64,000 nt of DNA from Lentzea cavernae (GCF_014653695.1 NZ_BNAR01000009.1:303280-367279), one strand, 5' to 3'; shown: positions 29,291 through 38,260, counted from the stretch's first letter. Translations and numbers: made by a program. Notes: a model not told the origin generated them from the sequence alone.

Positions 29291-29743
29291 TCAGCGTGCG
29301 GGCTTCAACGTCCAGACGACGGTCATCTCGCCGGTGGTCACGCCCTCGGCGTTGGTGATCGTGATCGTCACCGGGAACTCGGGCCGCGTGCCCGACTCCA
29401 GTTCGGCCAGTACCTCGTCCGCGGAGCGTCCCAGCACGGCCTCCGCGCGCAGCACGCCCATCGCGATCTTCTTGTAGGAGATGTCCGCGCGGACCGCGAG
29501 CGGCGTGGCCTTGCCGAGGTGGGCGGAGAACGCGGCCATCACGACGGCGCCGGAAGCCGACTCGCCGAGTCCGAACATCACCGCGGCGTGCGGCCCGCCG
29601 ATGTGGTTGTGCAGCGCGGGCTGGTCCGGCAGGGACACGACGACGCGACCTGCGGAGACCTCCTCGAACTCGATGCCGGTGGTCTTCACGTACGGGACCG
29701 CCTGCTTCATGGCGTCGGCGACGAACGACACGTCTTGGCTCAT
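29291..29743 (-). CDS. Hotdog-fold thioesterase-like protein (DUF4442)
   Basis: A 150-aa single hotdog domain. Marks are LPDQPALHNHIGGPHAAVMFGLGESASG, where the HNHIGG segment sits at the usual active-site loop, and PLAVRADISYKKIAMG. These place it in the DUF4442/PaaI-like group. The substrate is unknown. It is divergent from the MarR gene, with the operator region between them. Confidence 0.85.
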   Translation of the reverse strand: MSQDVSFVADAMKQAVPYVKTTGIEFEEVSAGRVVVSLPDQPALHNHIGGPHAAVMFGLGESASGAVVMAAFSAHLGKATPLAVRADISYKKIAMGVLRAEAVLGRSADEVLAELESGTRPEFPVTITITNAEGVTTGEMTVVWTLKPAR

Positions 29744-29870
29744 GGAACCGGATGCTACCGACGAGTAACCCGAACGGCTACCCGTCGGTAACCACTACCC
29801 CTCGCGTCCGTACCACTCCGCAGTGGAGTGAGACCTGAAACTCACTTGCAATCCGGTGGACCGGGATGGA

Positions 29871-29906
29871 TGCTTGTACCGAGCAACTAGTTGGGTGATA
29901 CAAGCA
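29871..29906. promoter_or_regulatory. 36-bp dyad operator upstream of the MarR gene
   Basis: Two palindromes share one centre: the outer arms TGCTTGTA (29871-29878) and TACAAGCA (29899-29906), and the inner CAACTAGTTG (29884-29893). The site ends 12 bases before the MarR ATG. Such nested symmetry just upstream of a MarR gene is the usual form of an autoregulatory operator. Confidence 0.8.
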
Positions 29907-29918
29907 ACGAGGTGTCAG

Positions 29919-30446
29919 ATGGTCGATCCGGGCAGGTGCACAGGCTTCGCCGTCGACGTCGATCCCGAGCACGAGCTCGCGGACCGGGTCGGAATGGCGA
30001 TGGTGCGGCTGAACAAGATGCACGCCCAGATGTCGCACCAGATGGCCAAGCAGGGCATGGACAAGTCCGCCTTCGTGCTCCTCGCGACGCTCTCCGGACT
30101 CGGGGAGTGCCGCTCGAGTGCGCTCGCGGAGGCGGTGCTCTCCGACCCCTCCACGGTCAGCAGGCAGGTAGCCGGGCTGGTCAAGGACGGGCTCGTGGAG
30201 AGGCACGCTGACCCGGCCGACGGTCGAGCCAGCGTTCTCGCGGTGACAGAGGCGGGACGCACGCTCATCAAGAACCGGCGCCGGCAGCGCAACGAGGCCA
30301 TCGAGCGGATGTTCGCCGAGTGGCCGGAAGAGGACTACAAGGCTTTCGCGGAGCTCTTCGAGCGATTCGTGCAGGACTACGAGCGCACGGTTCCGGCTTA
30401 CATGACCGAACGCGGGACGGGGACCCGCGCAGGAGGGGAAGACTAG
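29919..30446 (+). CDS. MarR-family repressor
   Basis: A 175-aa winged-helix regulator. The DNA-binding helix region reads SALAEAVLSDPSTVSRQVAGLVKDGLVERHADPADGRA, with the wing DPADGRASVLAVTEAG. ATG 29919 lies just past the dyad operator. The exporter gene begins 3 bases after its stop, so the pair is one operon, probably induced by a ligand that is also exported. Confidence 0.92.
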   Translation: MVDPGRCTGFAVDVDPEHELADRVGMAMVRLNKMHAQMSHQMAKQGMDKSAFVLLATLSGLGECRSSALAEAVLSDPSTVSRQVAGLVKDGLVERHADPADGRASVLAVTEAGRTLIKNRRRQRNEAIERMFAEWPEEDYKAFAELFERFVQDYERTVPAYMTERGTGTRAGGED

Positions 30447-30448
30447 AA

Positions 30449-32083
30449 ATGTCAACAACAACCGATGCGACACCCACGCCAGGGGTTTCCCTGACGCATC
30501 GCCAGATCATGACGATCCTGTCCGGGCTGCTGCTGGGCATGTTCCTCGCGGCGCTGGACCAGATGATCGTCGCCAGCGCCATGAAGACCATCGCCGACCA
30601 GCTGCACGGGCAGACGCTGCAGGCGTGGGCGACCACCGCCTACCTGATCACCGCGACCATCACGACCCCGTTGTACGGCAAGCTGTCGGACATCTACGGG
30701 CGCAAGCCGATGTACCTCGCGGCGATCTCGCTGTTCCTCGTCGGCTCGCTGCTCTCGGGCATCGCGACGTCGATGTACGAGCTGGCCGCGTTCCGCGCGG
30801 TGCAGGGCCTGGGCGCCGGCGGTCTGATGTCGCTCGCCTTCGCGATCATGGCGGACATCATCTCGCCGCGTGAGCGCAGCAAGTACTCCGCCTACTTCAT
30901 GGCCGTGTTCGGGTCGGCCAGCGTGCTCGGGCCGGTCATCGGCGGCGTGTTCGCCGGTCTCAGCTCGTTCCTCGGCGTCACCGGCTGGCGCTGGGTGTTC
31001 CTCGTGAACGTCCCGATCGCGCTGCTCGCCCTGTTCGTCGTGGCCCGCGTGCTGAACATCCCGCACCAGCGGGTGAACCACCGCATCGACTTCGGTGGCG
31101 CCATCGCGCTGACCGTCGGCCTGGTGCCGCTGCTGATCGTGGCCGAACAGGGCCGCGAGTGGGGCTGGGCGTCGGCCACCTCGATCGCGATGTACGTGAT
31201 CGGCGTGCTGGGCCTGGTGGCGTTCGTGTGGGTCGAGAACCGCATGGGCGACGAGGCGATGCTGCCGATGCGCATGTTCCGCAACCACACGTTCTCGCTC
31301 GGCAACACGATCAACTTCGTGCTCGGCATCGGCATGTTCGGCGGCATGGTCTCCATCCCGCTGTACCTGCAGATCGTCAAGGGCGTCACGCCGACCACGG
31401 CCGGTCTGATGCTGCTGCCGATGACGTTCGGCATCATGTCCGCGACCGCCATCGCCGGCAAGGTCACGTCGTCGACCGGGCGCTACAAGATCTTCCCGAT
31501 CATCGGCGCCGGACTCATGGCGACCGCGTTGTTCCTGCTCAGCACCATCGGCACGGACACGCCGAGCTGGCTGGTCATGGTCTACATGTTCGTCATGGGC
31601 GCGGGCCTCGGCCAGTGCATGCAGACGCTGCTGCTGGCGATCCAGAACGACGCCGAGCCGCGGGACATGGGCGTGGCGACCGCCTCGGCGACGTTCTTCC
31701 GCCAGATCGGTGGCACCGTCGGCACCGCGGTGTTCCTGTCGATCCTGTTCAGCACGGTCGGCGACAAGATCGCGAACGGCCTGCGGGCCGCGGCGCAGAC
31801 CGACGCGTTCAAGGCGGCACTGGGCCAGAACCCGGAGTTCGCGAAGATGCTGCAGGGCGGGGGCGGCGTGGACATCAACAACACCGAGTTCCTCAACGGC
31901 CTCGACCCGGTGCTGGCGAAGCCGTTCCTCGACGGGTTCTCCAGCGCGATCGACACGGTCTTCATGACCGGTGGCATCGTGATGATCGCGGCGTTCGTCC
32001 TCGTGTGGTTCCTGCGCGAGAAGCCGCTGTCGACCAAGTCGGGCCTGGAGCGCGTCGCGGACGCGGAGGCCCTCGCGGTCTGA
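30449..32083 (+). CDS. EmrB/QacA-type (DHA2, 14-helix) MFS drug exporter
   Basis: A 544-aa multidrug transporter. LDQMIVASAMKTIADQL is the DHA2 motif D1, YGKLSDIYGRKPMY is motif A, and VFGSASVLGPVIGGVFAG is motif C of proton antiporters. About 14 membrane helices can be counted, with an extracellular loop near 440-480. ATG 30449 has AGGAGGGG upstream. It is coupled to the MarR gene and followed by a strong bidirectional terminator. The substrate is unknown. Confidence 0.92.
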   Translation: MSTTTDATPTPGVSLTHRQIMTILSGLLLGMFLAALDQMIVASAMKTIADQLHGQTLQAWATTAYLITATITTPLYGKLSDIYGRKPMYLAAISLFLVGSLLSGIATSMYELAAFRAVQGLGAGGLMSLAFAIMADIISPRERSKYSAYFMAVFGSASVLGPVIGGVFAGLSSFLGVTGWRWVFLVNVPIALLALFVVARVLNIPHQRVNHRIDFGGAIALTVGLVPLLIVAEQGREWGWASATSIAMYVIGVLGLVAFVWVENRMGDEAMLPMRMFRNHTFSLGNTINFVLGIGMFGGMVSIPLYLQIVKGVTPTTAGLMLLPMTFGIMSATAIAGKVTSSTGRYKIFPIIGAGLMATALFLLSTIGTDTPSWLVMVYMFVMGAGLGQCMQTLLLAIQNDAEPRDMGVATASATFFRQIGGTVGTAVFLSILFSTVGDKIANGLRAAAQTDAFKAALGQNPEFAKMLQGGGGVDINNTEFLNGLDPVLAKPFLDGFSSAIDTVFMTGGIVMIAAFVLVWFLREKPLSTKSGLERVADAEALAV

Positions 32084-32098
32084 GGTCTCGAAAGCATG

Positions 32099-32135
32099 AA
32101 AAAGAGGGAGCTGCTCCGAGCAGCTCCCTCTTTTT
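32099..32135. terminator. Bidirectional terminator between exporter and ppa
   Basis: AAAAA-GAGGGAGCTGCTC and its complement ending in TTTTT form a near-perfect hairpin with a very tight loop. The A tract before and the T tract after allow use from both strands, serving the convergent exporter and ppa genes. Confidence 0.92.
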
Positions 32136-32144
32136 CCGCGGGGC

Positions 32145-32651
32145 CTAGTGGAAGGTCTCGCCCCGGGCCTCGGCGTCCTTCAGGCGCTGGTAGGAGCGCT
32201 TGATCTCGGCCTCGGCCTCGGTGCGGCCCACCCAGGACGCGCCCTCGACGCTCTTGCCCGGCTCCAGGTCCTTGTAGACCTCGAAGAAGTGCTGGATCTC
32301 CAGGCGGTCGAACTCCGCCAGGTGGTGGATGTCGCGCAGGTGCTCGTGGCGCGGGTCGTTGGCCGGGACGCACAGAACCTTGTCGTCGCCGCCCTTCTCG
32401 TCCGTCATGCGGAACATGCCGATCGCACGAGCGGCGATCAGGCAGCCCGGGAACGTCGGTTCCTGGACGAGGACGAGGGCGTCCAGGGGGTCGCCGTCCT
32501 CACCCAGGGTGTTCTCGATGAACCCGTAGTCGGCCGGGTACTGCGTCGACGTGAACAACGTGCGGTCGAGGCGGATGCGGCCACTCTTGTGGTCCACCTC
32601 GTACTTGTTGCGCACGCCCTTGGGGATCTCGATCAGGACGTCGAATTCCAC
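32145..32651 (-). CDS. ppa: Inorganic pyrophosphatase (soluble, family I)
   Basis: A 168-aa cytoplasmic enzyme that hydrolyses pyrophosphate. It begins EFDVLIEIPKGVRNKYEVDH and carries DYGFIENTLGEDGDPLDALV, the signature with the metal-binding aspartates, then GGDDKVLCVPANDPR and HFFEVYKDLEPGK. GTG 32651 has GAGGA upstream on its strand. It diverges from the dacB gene, as in mycobacteria. Confidence 0.96.
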   Translation of the reverse strand: MEFDVLIEIPKGVRNKYEVDHKSGRIRLDRTLFTSTQYPADYGFIENTLGEDGDPLDALVLVQEPTFPGCLIAARAIGMFRMTDEKGGDDKVLCVPANDPRHEHLRDIHHLAEFDRLEIQHFFEVYKDLEPGKSVEGASWVGRTEAEAEIKRSYQRLKDAEARGETFH

Positions 32652-32775
32652 TGGTCCTCGCTCATGTAGCCCATTCGTGATGCCCACTAGTGTGGACCAC
32701 GACGCCTTGTCAACCCTCATCGGAGCGGTGGTTGGTGGGTGTGAGATTGCCCGTACCGAACTGTCGGAGGCCGCT

Positions 32776-34869
32776 TTGCCGGACGACCCCCAGTGGCCCA
32801 CCCAGGACGACGACATCGATTCAGATGCCGCCCGTTCCGAGCCGACTGTGCAGGTCAGCCGCCCGTCCGTGGACCAGCCGACGATGCGGTTCCCCCTGGC
32901 CGCCGTTCTGGCCGCACCGTCCACTCAGGAGCCGCTGCGGTCGTCGCCCGTCCGTTCCGCTCCGAACGGCTCCCAGTCCGGTCCGGGTGCCCCCGGTGGA
33001 CCTTCGACCGCCTCCGGAGGGTCTTCCGGTGGTGGCGCCGGTGGGAAGTCTCACGGTCCGATTGGTCCGGATGTCGGCCAACCCCGGGCCCTCCCGGTGC
33101 GCGTCGAGCCGAAGGGCGACCAGCGGACGACGGAGCTCTCGGTCCCGAACGCCAAGACGGCGCGGGTCGACCAGCTGCCGAACTCCGAGGCGTCGTGGTT
33201 CGACCAGGCGGTCAGGCCGGAGCAGCAGGGCCGGCAGGCCCAGCGCCCGGAGCCGACCAAGCGCGTCGACCAGCTCCAGGGACAGGCGTCCCAGCGTCAG
33301 GAGCCGCCGCGTCAGGAGCCACAACGCCAGGAGCCGCAGCGTCAGGAGCCACAACGCCAGGAGCCGCAGCGCCAGGAGAGCCCGCGTCAGGAGGCTCCGC
33401 GTCCTGAGCAGCCCCGTCCCGTGCCGCCTCCCCGGCAGGAGCCCCGGGACCTCCCCGTCACGGGCTACGACGAGGAACCCGAGGACCGCCTCACCACCGA
33501 CGAGCCGAAGAAGAGCCGCAAGCCGCTCGTCGTGGTCCTGAGCCTGCTGGTCGTCGCGGCCCTCGCCGGCGCCACCGTCTACGCGGTCAACGAGTTCGGC
33601 GGCACGAAGGCGATCGAGACCAGGCCCCCGGCCCCGCCGGCCGTCGTCCAGCCGCTGGTCAAGGCCGCGACCGCGGGTGGTCCCGCGCCGACGCCCGCGG
33701 GCGTGCAGCAGGCGCTCGCCGGGCCGTCGGGCAACGGCGCGCTGGGCACGCTCACCGGCAGCGTCATCGACCCGGCCAGCGGCGCCGCGCTGTGGCAGCG
33801 GGGCGACACCACGCCCGCGACCCCGGCGTCGAGCCTCAAGATCCTCACGGCCGCCGCGGCCCTGCTGAGCCTCGAGAAGACCGACCAGCTCAGCACCAAG
33901 GTCGTCCAGGGCGCGGAGCCCGGCACCGTGGTGATCGTCGGCGGTGGCGACCCGACGATCTCCGGCGCGCCCGGCAGGTCGGTCTACCCCGGCGCCGCGA
34001 CGCTCGACGACCTGGCCGGCCAGGTCAAGGCCAAGGGGCCGGTCACGAAGGTCCAGTTCGACCTGAGCCGCTACACCGGCGAGGCGCTCGGGCCGCAGTG
34101 GGAGTCGGTCGACATCGCCGGCGGCTCGGTCGCGCCGATCGTGCCGTTCATGCTCGACGGCGGGCGGATCGACCAGACCAACGTCAACGGCGCGCGCACC
34201 GGCAGCCCGGCCCAGGCGGCGGCGGACGCGTTCGCGCAGCGCGTCGGCGCCTCTGCGGCCACGGCGGGTGCGGCCCCGCAGGGCGCCCAGGTGCTCGGCG
34301 AGATCAAGTCGGCGCCGATCGAGCAGCTCGTCGACAACATGATGCAGATCTCGGACAACGTCCTGACCGAGGCGATCGCGCGCGAGATCGCGATCAAGAC
34401 GGGCAACGAGGCGTCGTTCGCGGGCGGTGTGAAGGCCGTGCGGGACGTGCTGACCAAGAACGGGTTCGACCTCACCTCGGCGACCTTCGTGGACGGCAGC
34501 GGCTTGTCCGCGACGAACAAGATCCCGGCCAAGCTGCTCACCGACGTGCTCACCGCGGCCGCCAAGCCCACGCTCGACGACCCGCGCACCGCGAAGCTGC
34601 GGCCGTTGCTGACGGCTCTGCCGGTCGCGGGCGGCAGCGGCACCCTGGCCGGTCGCTACACCGGCACCGCGGCGCCGGGCAAGGGCTGGGTGCGGGCCAA
34701 GACGGGCACGCTCACCGGCGTCAACGCGCTCGCCGGCGTGGTCGTCGACGTGGACGGGCGGGTGCTCGTGTTCTCGTTCATGTCGGCCAGCCCGCGCAAC
34801 CCGGAGACCGAGGTGCGGCCCGCGCTGGACGTGATGGCCGCTGCGTTGCGGGGTTGTGGCTGTTCGTAG
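32776..34869 (+). CDS. dacB: D-alanyl-D-alanine carboxypeptidase/endopeptidase (PBP4 family) with long cytoplasmic N-terminus
   Basis: A peptidoglycan-trimming penicillin-binding protein of about 697 aa. Residues 1-245 are disordered, rich in Pro, Gln and Glu, with a tandem QEPQR repeat near 190-210. A single membrane helix (PLVVVLSLLVVAALAGATVY) lies near 250. The extracellular domain has SSLK (catalytic Ser near 352), SDN near 525 and KTG near 641. I prefer TTG 32776 because GGAGG sits 5 bases upstream and third-position bias starts there; ATG 32680 would add 32 residues with poor codon bias. Confidence 0.88.
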   Translation: MPDDPQWPTQDDDIDSDAARSEPTVQVSRPSVDQPTMRFPLAAVLAAPSTQEPLRSSPVRSAPNGSQSGPGAPGGPSTASGGSSGGGAGGKSHGPIGPDVGQPRALPVRVEPKGDQRTTELSVPNAKTARVDQLPNSEASWFDQAVRPEQQGRQAQRPEPTKRVDQLQGQASQRQEPPRQEPQRQEPQRQEPQRQEPQRQESPRQEAPRPEQPRPVPPPRQEPRDLPVTGYDEEPEDRLTTDEPKKSRKPLVVVLSLLVVAALAGATVYAVNEFGGTKAIETRPPAPPAVVQPLVKAATAGGPAPTPAGVQQALAGPSGNGALGTLTGSVIDPASGAALWQRGDTTPATPASSLKILTAAAALLSLEKTDQLSTKVVQGAEPGTVVIVGGGDPTISGAPGRSVYPGAATLDDLAGQVKAKGPVTKVQFDLSRYTGEALGPQWESVDIAGGSVAPIVPFMLDGGRIDQTNVNGARTGSPAQAAADAFAQRVGASAATAGAAPQGAQVLGEIKSAPIEQLVDNMMQISDNVLTEAIAREIAIKTGNEASFAGGVKAVRDVLTKNGFDLTSATFVDGSGLSATNKIPAKLLTDVLTAAAKPTLDDPRTAKLRPLLTALPVAGGSGTLAGRYTGTAAPGKGWVRAKTGTLTGVNALAGVVVDVDGRVLVFSFMSASPRNPETEVRPALDVMAAALRGCGCS

Positions 34870-34897
34870 CGGGCCGTGCGCAGGTAGCGTCGGAACG

Positions 34898-35941
34898 GTG
34901 AACGGCGCGACGGAGGCAGAGCTCGGCCCGGTGGACTGGGAGCTGGCGGTTTCGACCGCCACGCGGCTCGTCCGGCCGGGCCCCGTGATCGGCAAGGACG
35001 AGGCGGACCACGTCGTCGGCAGACTTCGCGAACTGGCCCCGCAGGCCGAGGTGCACGTCCGCGAGCTGACCACGCTCGGTCAGGGGCTGCCGCTGCTGCC
35101 GGGTGAGGTCGTCGACCGCCCCGCGTGGGTCGCGGCCGCCGCACAGGGGCTCGCCGCGCTCACAGGGCCCGCGATGCCGCGCCAGACAGGTCCGATGGCG
35201 GGTCTTTTGGCGAGCACGGCCGGTGTGCAGGCGGGCGTCGTGATGGCGTTCCTGTCCTCGCGGGTGCTCGGCCAGTACGACCCGTTCAGCCCCAGCGACC
35301 AGCTCGCCGGGCGGTTGCTGCTGGTCGCGCCGAACATCGTTGGCGCGCAACAGGCCCTGGACGTGCCGGACGACGACTTCCGGATGTGGGTGTGCCTGCA
35401 CGAGTGCACGCACCGCCTGCAGTTCACCGGCGTGCCGTGGCTGCGCAGGTACTTCTCCGACCAGGTCACCGCACTGCTGTCCTCAATGGACGAAGAGCGC
35501 GCGCCGCTGTCCGACGTGATCCGCGACTTCCGCAACAAGCTGCGCGCGGGCGACGGCCCGATGAGCCTGATCGACCTCATCCAGTCGCCCCCGCAGAAGG
35601 CGGTGCTGGACCGGCTGATCGCACTGTCCACTTTGCTCGAAGGCCACGCCGACCACGTCATGGACGCCGTCGGTCCCTCGGTCGTGCCGTCCGTCTCGAC
35701 GATCCGCACCCGCTTCAGCGCGCGGCGCAAGGGCGGCGGCCTGCTCGACCGGATCCTGCGCACGGTGCTCGGCGTCGAGGCGAAGGTGCGCCAGTACGAG
35801 GAGGGCGCGGAGTTCACGTCGTACGTCGTGGAACGCGTCGGCATGGACGGCTTCAACGCGATCTGGACGTCCGCCGACACCCTGCCGACCCGTGCCGAGA
35901 TCGCCGAGCCGATGAGCTGGCTGCGCCGCGTGTCGCCGTGA
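34898..35941 (+). CDS. Zinc-dependent metalloprotease-like protein (DUF2342)
   Basis: A 347-aa protein matching the actinobacterial family next to tilS (Rv3626c in M. tuberculosis), sometimes linked by annotation to F420 biosynthesis. WVCLHECTHRLQF carries an HExxH-like zinc site (His-Glu-Cys-Thr-His), and downstream HADHVMDAVGP could provide further ligands. It has no signal peptide. GTG 34898 is the likely start. The stop overlaps tilS (GTGA). Confidence 0.85.
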   Translation: MNGATEAELGPVDWELAVSTATRLVRPGPVIGKDEADHVVGRLRELAPQAEVHVRELTTLGQGLPLLPGEVVDRPAWVAAAAQGLAALTGPAMPRQTGPMAGLLASTAGVQAGVVMAFLSSRVLGQYDPFSPSDQLAGRLLLVAPNIVGAQQALDVPDDDFRMWVCLHECTHRLQFTGVPWLRRYFSDQVTALLSSMDEERAPLSDVIRDFRNKLRAGDGPMSLIDLIQSPPQKAVLDRLIALSTLLEGHADHVMDAVGPSVVPSVSTIRTRFSARRKGGGLLDRILRTVLGVEAKVRQYEEGAEFTSYVVERVGMDGFNAIWTSADTLPTRAEIAEPMSWLRRVSP

Positions 35942-36849
35942 ACGGACCGGTCGCCGAGATCCGCACGGCGGTCCGCCGGTTCCTGGACGCGGTGCGACCG
36001 GAGGCGGTGACCGTCGCCGTCTCCGGCGGCGCCGACTCCCTCGCGCTGGCCGCCTGCGTCGGAGGGCTGCTGCCCGGCGCGTCGGCCGTCGTCGTCGACC
36101 ACCAGCTGCAGCCGGGTTCCGCCGACGTGGCCCTGCGGGCCGCCGGGCAATGCTCCGCGTTCGGTCTCGTGGCGCGCGTGGAGCCCGTCGTGGTCACGGG
36201 TCCCGGTGGCCCCGAGGCCGCCGCCCGCAACGCCCGCTACGAGGCCCTGAGACCCGCGGCGGGCGTCGTGCTGCTCGGCCACACGCTGGACGACCAGGCC
36301 GAGACCGTGCTGCTGGGACTGGGCCGCGGCTCCGGGGCCCGCTCGATCGCCGGGATGCGCGTGTTCGACGCGCCGTGGGGCCGGCCGCTGCTGGGCGTGT
36401 CGCGCGCGGTCACCCGTGCCGCGTGCGAGGAGCAGGGCATCGAGGTGTGGGAGGACCCGCACAACACCGACCCGTCGTTCACGCGCGTGCGGCTTCGGAG
36501 CGAGGTCCTGCCGTTGCTCGAATCCGTGCTGCAGGGCGGCGTCGCATCCTCGTTGGCGCGCACGGCGGCCCAGCTGCGCGAGGACTGTGACGCACTCGAC
36601 TCCCTCGCGGAGGCCTTCGCCGGCGACTGCTGTGCCGTCGACGACATCTCCGAGCTGCCCGCCGCTTTGAGGCGCAGAGTGGTCAGAGCGTGGCTCATCG
36701 ACGAGGGCGTGCCCGAACTGTCCGATTCTCACCTGCGACGTGTTGACGCACTGGTGAGTGAATGGCGCGGTCAGGGCGGTGTCTGGCTACCTGGCGGCTT
36801 TGTCGTGCGGCGCGCGCATGGCAGGCTCGTTGTGGAACCACAGTCTTAA
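35938..36849 (+). CDS. tilS: tRNA(Ile)-lysidine synthetase
   Basis: A 303-aa N-type ATP pyrophosphatase. The P-loop AVSGGADSLAL lies near 23-33. The motifs GHTLDDQAETVLLGLGRGSG and MRVFDAPWGRPLLGVSRA are typical. It converts cytidine 34 of tRNA-Ile(CAU) to lysidine. It is shorter than the Escherichia coli enzyme, as is usual for actinobacteria. It starts inside the previous stop and precedes hpt by 17 bases. Confidence 0.94.
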   Translation: MNGPVAEIRTAVRRFLDAVRPEAVTVAVSGGADSLALAACVGGLLPGASAVVVDHQLQPGSADVALRAAGQCSAFGLVARVEPVVVTGPGGPEAAARNARYEALRPAAGVVLLGHTLDDQAETVLLGLGRGSGARSIAGMRVFDAPWGRPLLGVSRAVTRAACEEQGIEVWEDPHNTDPSFTRVRLRSEVLPLLESVLQGGVASSLARTAAQLREDCDALDSLAEAFAGDCCAVDDISELPAALRRRVVRAWLIDEGVPELSDSHLRRVDALVSEWRGQGGVWLPGGFVVRRAHGRLVVEPQS

Positions 36850-36866
36850 GCAGAGGGGACCTGTCC

Positions 36867-37415
36867 GTGTACGACGGCGACATCGCATCCGTGCTCATCA
36901 CCGAGCAGGAGATCAGCGACAAGGTCACCGAACTCGCCAAGCAGGTCGCGGCTGATCACCCAGAAGGTGACTCCGACCTCGTGCTGATCACTGTGCTCAA
37001 GGGCGCCGTGATGTTCATGGCCGACCTCGCCCGTGCGCTGCCCGTTCCGGTGCAGCTCGAATTCATGGCCGTTTCGTCCTACGGGTCGTCCACGTCGTCC
37101 TCCGGCGTGGTGCGCATCCTCAAGGACCTGGACCGCGACATCGCCGACCGCAACGTGGTGATCGTCGAGGACATCATCGACTCCGGACTCACGCTGTCGT
37201 GGCTGCTGAAGAACCTGCAGTCGCGCAAGCCCCGGTCGCTGCAGGTGTGCACGTTGCTGCGCAAGCCTGACGCGGTGAAGGTCGAGGTGCCGGTGAAGTA
37301 CGTCGGGTTCGACATCCCCAACGAGTTCGTCGTGGGGTACGGGCTGGATTATGCGGAGCGGTACCGGGATCTGCCCTACATCGGCACGTTGGACCCGAAG
37401 GTCTATTCGAGCTGA
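36867..37415 (+). CDS. hpt: Hypoxanthine phosphoribosyltransferase
   Basis: A 182-aa purine salvage enzyme. The PRPP loop VVIVEDIIDSGLTLSWLL lies near 97-114, preceded by LVLITVLKGAVMFMADL and a flexible-loop SSYGSSTSSSG. The C-terminal YVGFDIPNEFVVGYGLDYAERYRDLPYIG binds the base. GTG 36867 has AGAGGGG upstream. The tilS-hpt order, with ftsH further on, is widely conserved. Confidence 0.95.
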   Translation: MYDGDIASVLITEQEISDKVTELAKQVAADHPEGDSDLVLITVLKGAVMFMADLARALPVPVQLEFMAVSSYGSSTSSSGVVRILKDLDRDIADRNVVIVEDIIDSGLTLSWLLKNLQSRKPRSLQVCTLLRKPDAVKVEVPVKYVGFDIPNEFVVGYGLDYAERYRDLPYIGTLDPKVYSS

Positions 37416-37494
37416 GATTTGCGTTGGAGCGGGGGCGTTGCCACTTCGTGGCGGCGCCCCTGTTTGCGTGGGGTCGACTTTGCGTGTTGGTGGC

Positions 37495-37846
37495 GGTTCC
37501 AGCGGGGTTGGTCGCGTTCCTGGGGCCGGGTCGCCTTGCGAGGACGGGCGCGCGGGTCGGGACGAATCAAGGGCTGGCGATTGGGGCTTGACCTCGAGCC
37601 TCTGGCGAGGCGCTGAGACGACCGGAAAAGCCGGGCTGAAAAGCGCCCGGCCGTGCCCGATGAGGGGTAGCACCTCGCCCCTCAAGGTCAAGCCCCAATC
37701 GCAGGAGCGGGGTGCACCGCTGCCCAGTCGGCAGCAGGTTCGGACGGCTCGCTGCGCATCGCCACGCCAGGTTTCGTCCGAGGTTGCCTTTGCGTTGTCG
37801 GCTGACCGGTTGGCACCGCGCGGGTGGGTTTGCGGTGGTCGGTGCC
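37495..37846. repeat. About 350-bp direct repeat, copy 1, with nested hairpin
   Basis: This unit and the next are tandem copies, about 90% identical with few indels. Within it, an 18-bp stem (37577-37594 with 37685-37702) encloses an 11-bp stem (37604-37614 with 37669-37679) and a GCCGGGC/GCCCGGC hairpin. Frames through it are not conserved as protein and carry no recognised domain. Confidence 0.88.
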
Positions 37847-38196
37847 GGTTCCAGCGCGGTTGGTCGCGTTCCTGGGGCCGGGTCGCCTTGCGAGGACGGG
37901 CGCGCAGGTCGTGACGAATCAAGGGCTGGCGATTGGGGCTTGACCTCGAGCCTCTGGCGGGATGCTGAGACGGCCGGAAAAGGCCGGGCTGAAAAGCGCC
38001 CGGCCGTGCCCGAGAGGGAAGCATCCCGCCCACTCAAGGTAAAGCCCCAATCGCAGGAGCGGGGTGCACCGCTGCCCGGAGCTTTCAGTTCGGACGGCTC
38101 GCTGCGCATCGCCACGCCAGGTTTCGTACGAGGTTGCCTTTGCGTTGTCGGCTGTCCGGTTGGCACCGCGCGGGTCGGTTTGTTGCGGCTGGCGCC
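37847..38196. repeat. About 350-bp direct repeat, copy 2, with nested hairpin
   Basis: The second copy of the unit at 37495. Its outer stem is 37929-37946 with 38037-38054 (one mismatch), its second stem 37956-37966 with 38020-38030 (perfect), and its inner stem GGCCGGGC/GCCCGGCC. Three positions of the 11-bp stem differ from copy 1 and all stay, or become, paired. A truncated third start (GCCGGTTC) follows at about 38194. Confidence 0.88.
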
Positions 38197-38213
38197 GGTT
38201 CAAGGCGAAAGAA

Positions 38214-38245
38214 AACGCCGGGCCTCCCACGGGAAGCCCGGCGTT
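38214..38245 (-). terminator. Intrinsic terminator of the VWA-protein gene
   Basis: AACGCCGGGC (38214-38223) pairs with 38236-38245, with an inner TCCC/GGGA pair. On the minus strand the stem is followed by TTTTC-type sequence, a classic intrinsic terminator 16 bases past the stop codon. Confidence 0.88.
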
Positions 38246-38260
38246 GTGAAAAGCGAGGAA

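Noticed and set aside
20670..32083. Possible prophage or integrated element next to tRNA-Thr
   Set aside because: No integrase, phage structural genes or repeated tRNA 3' end were found on either side.
37495..38196. Possible CRISPR array
   Set aside because: The units are about 350 bp and adjacent, with no short repeat-spacer pattern and no cas genes.
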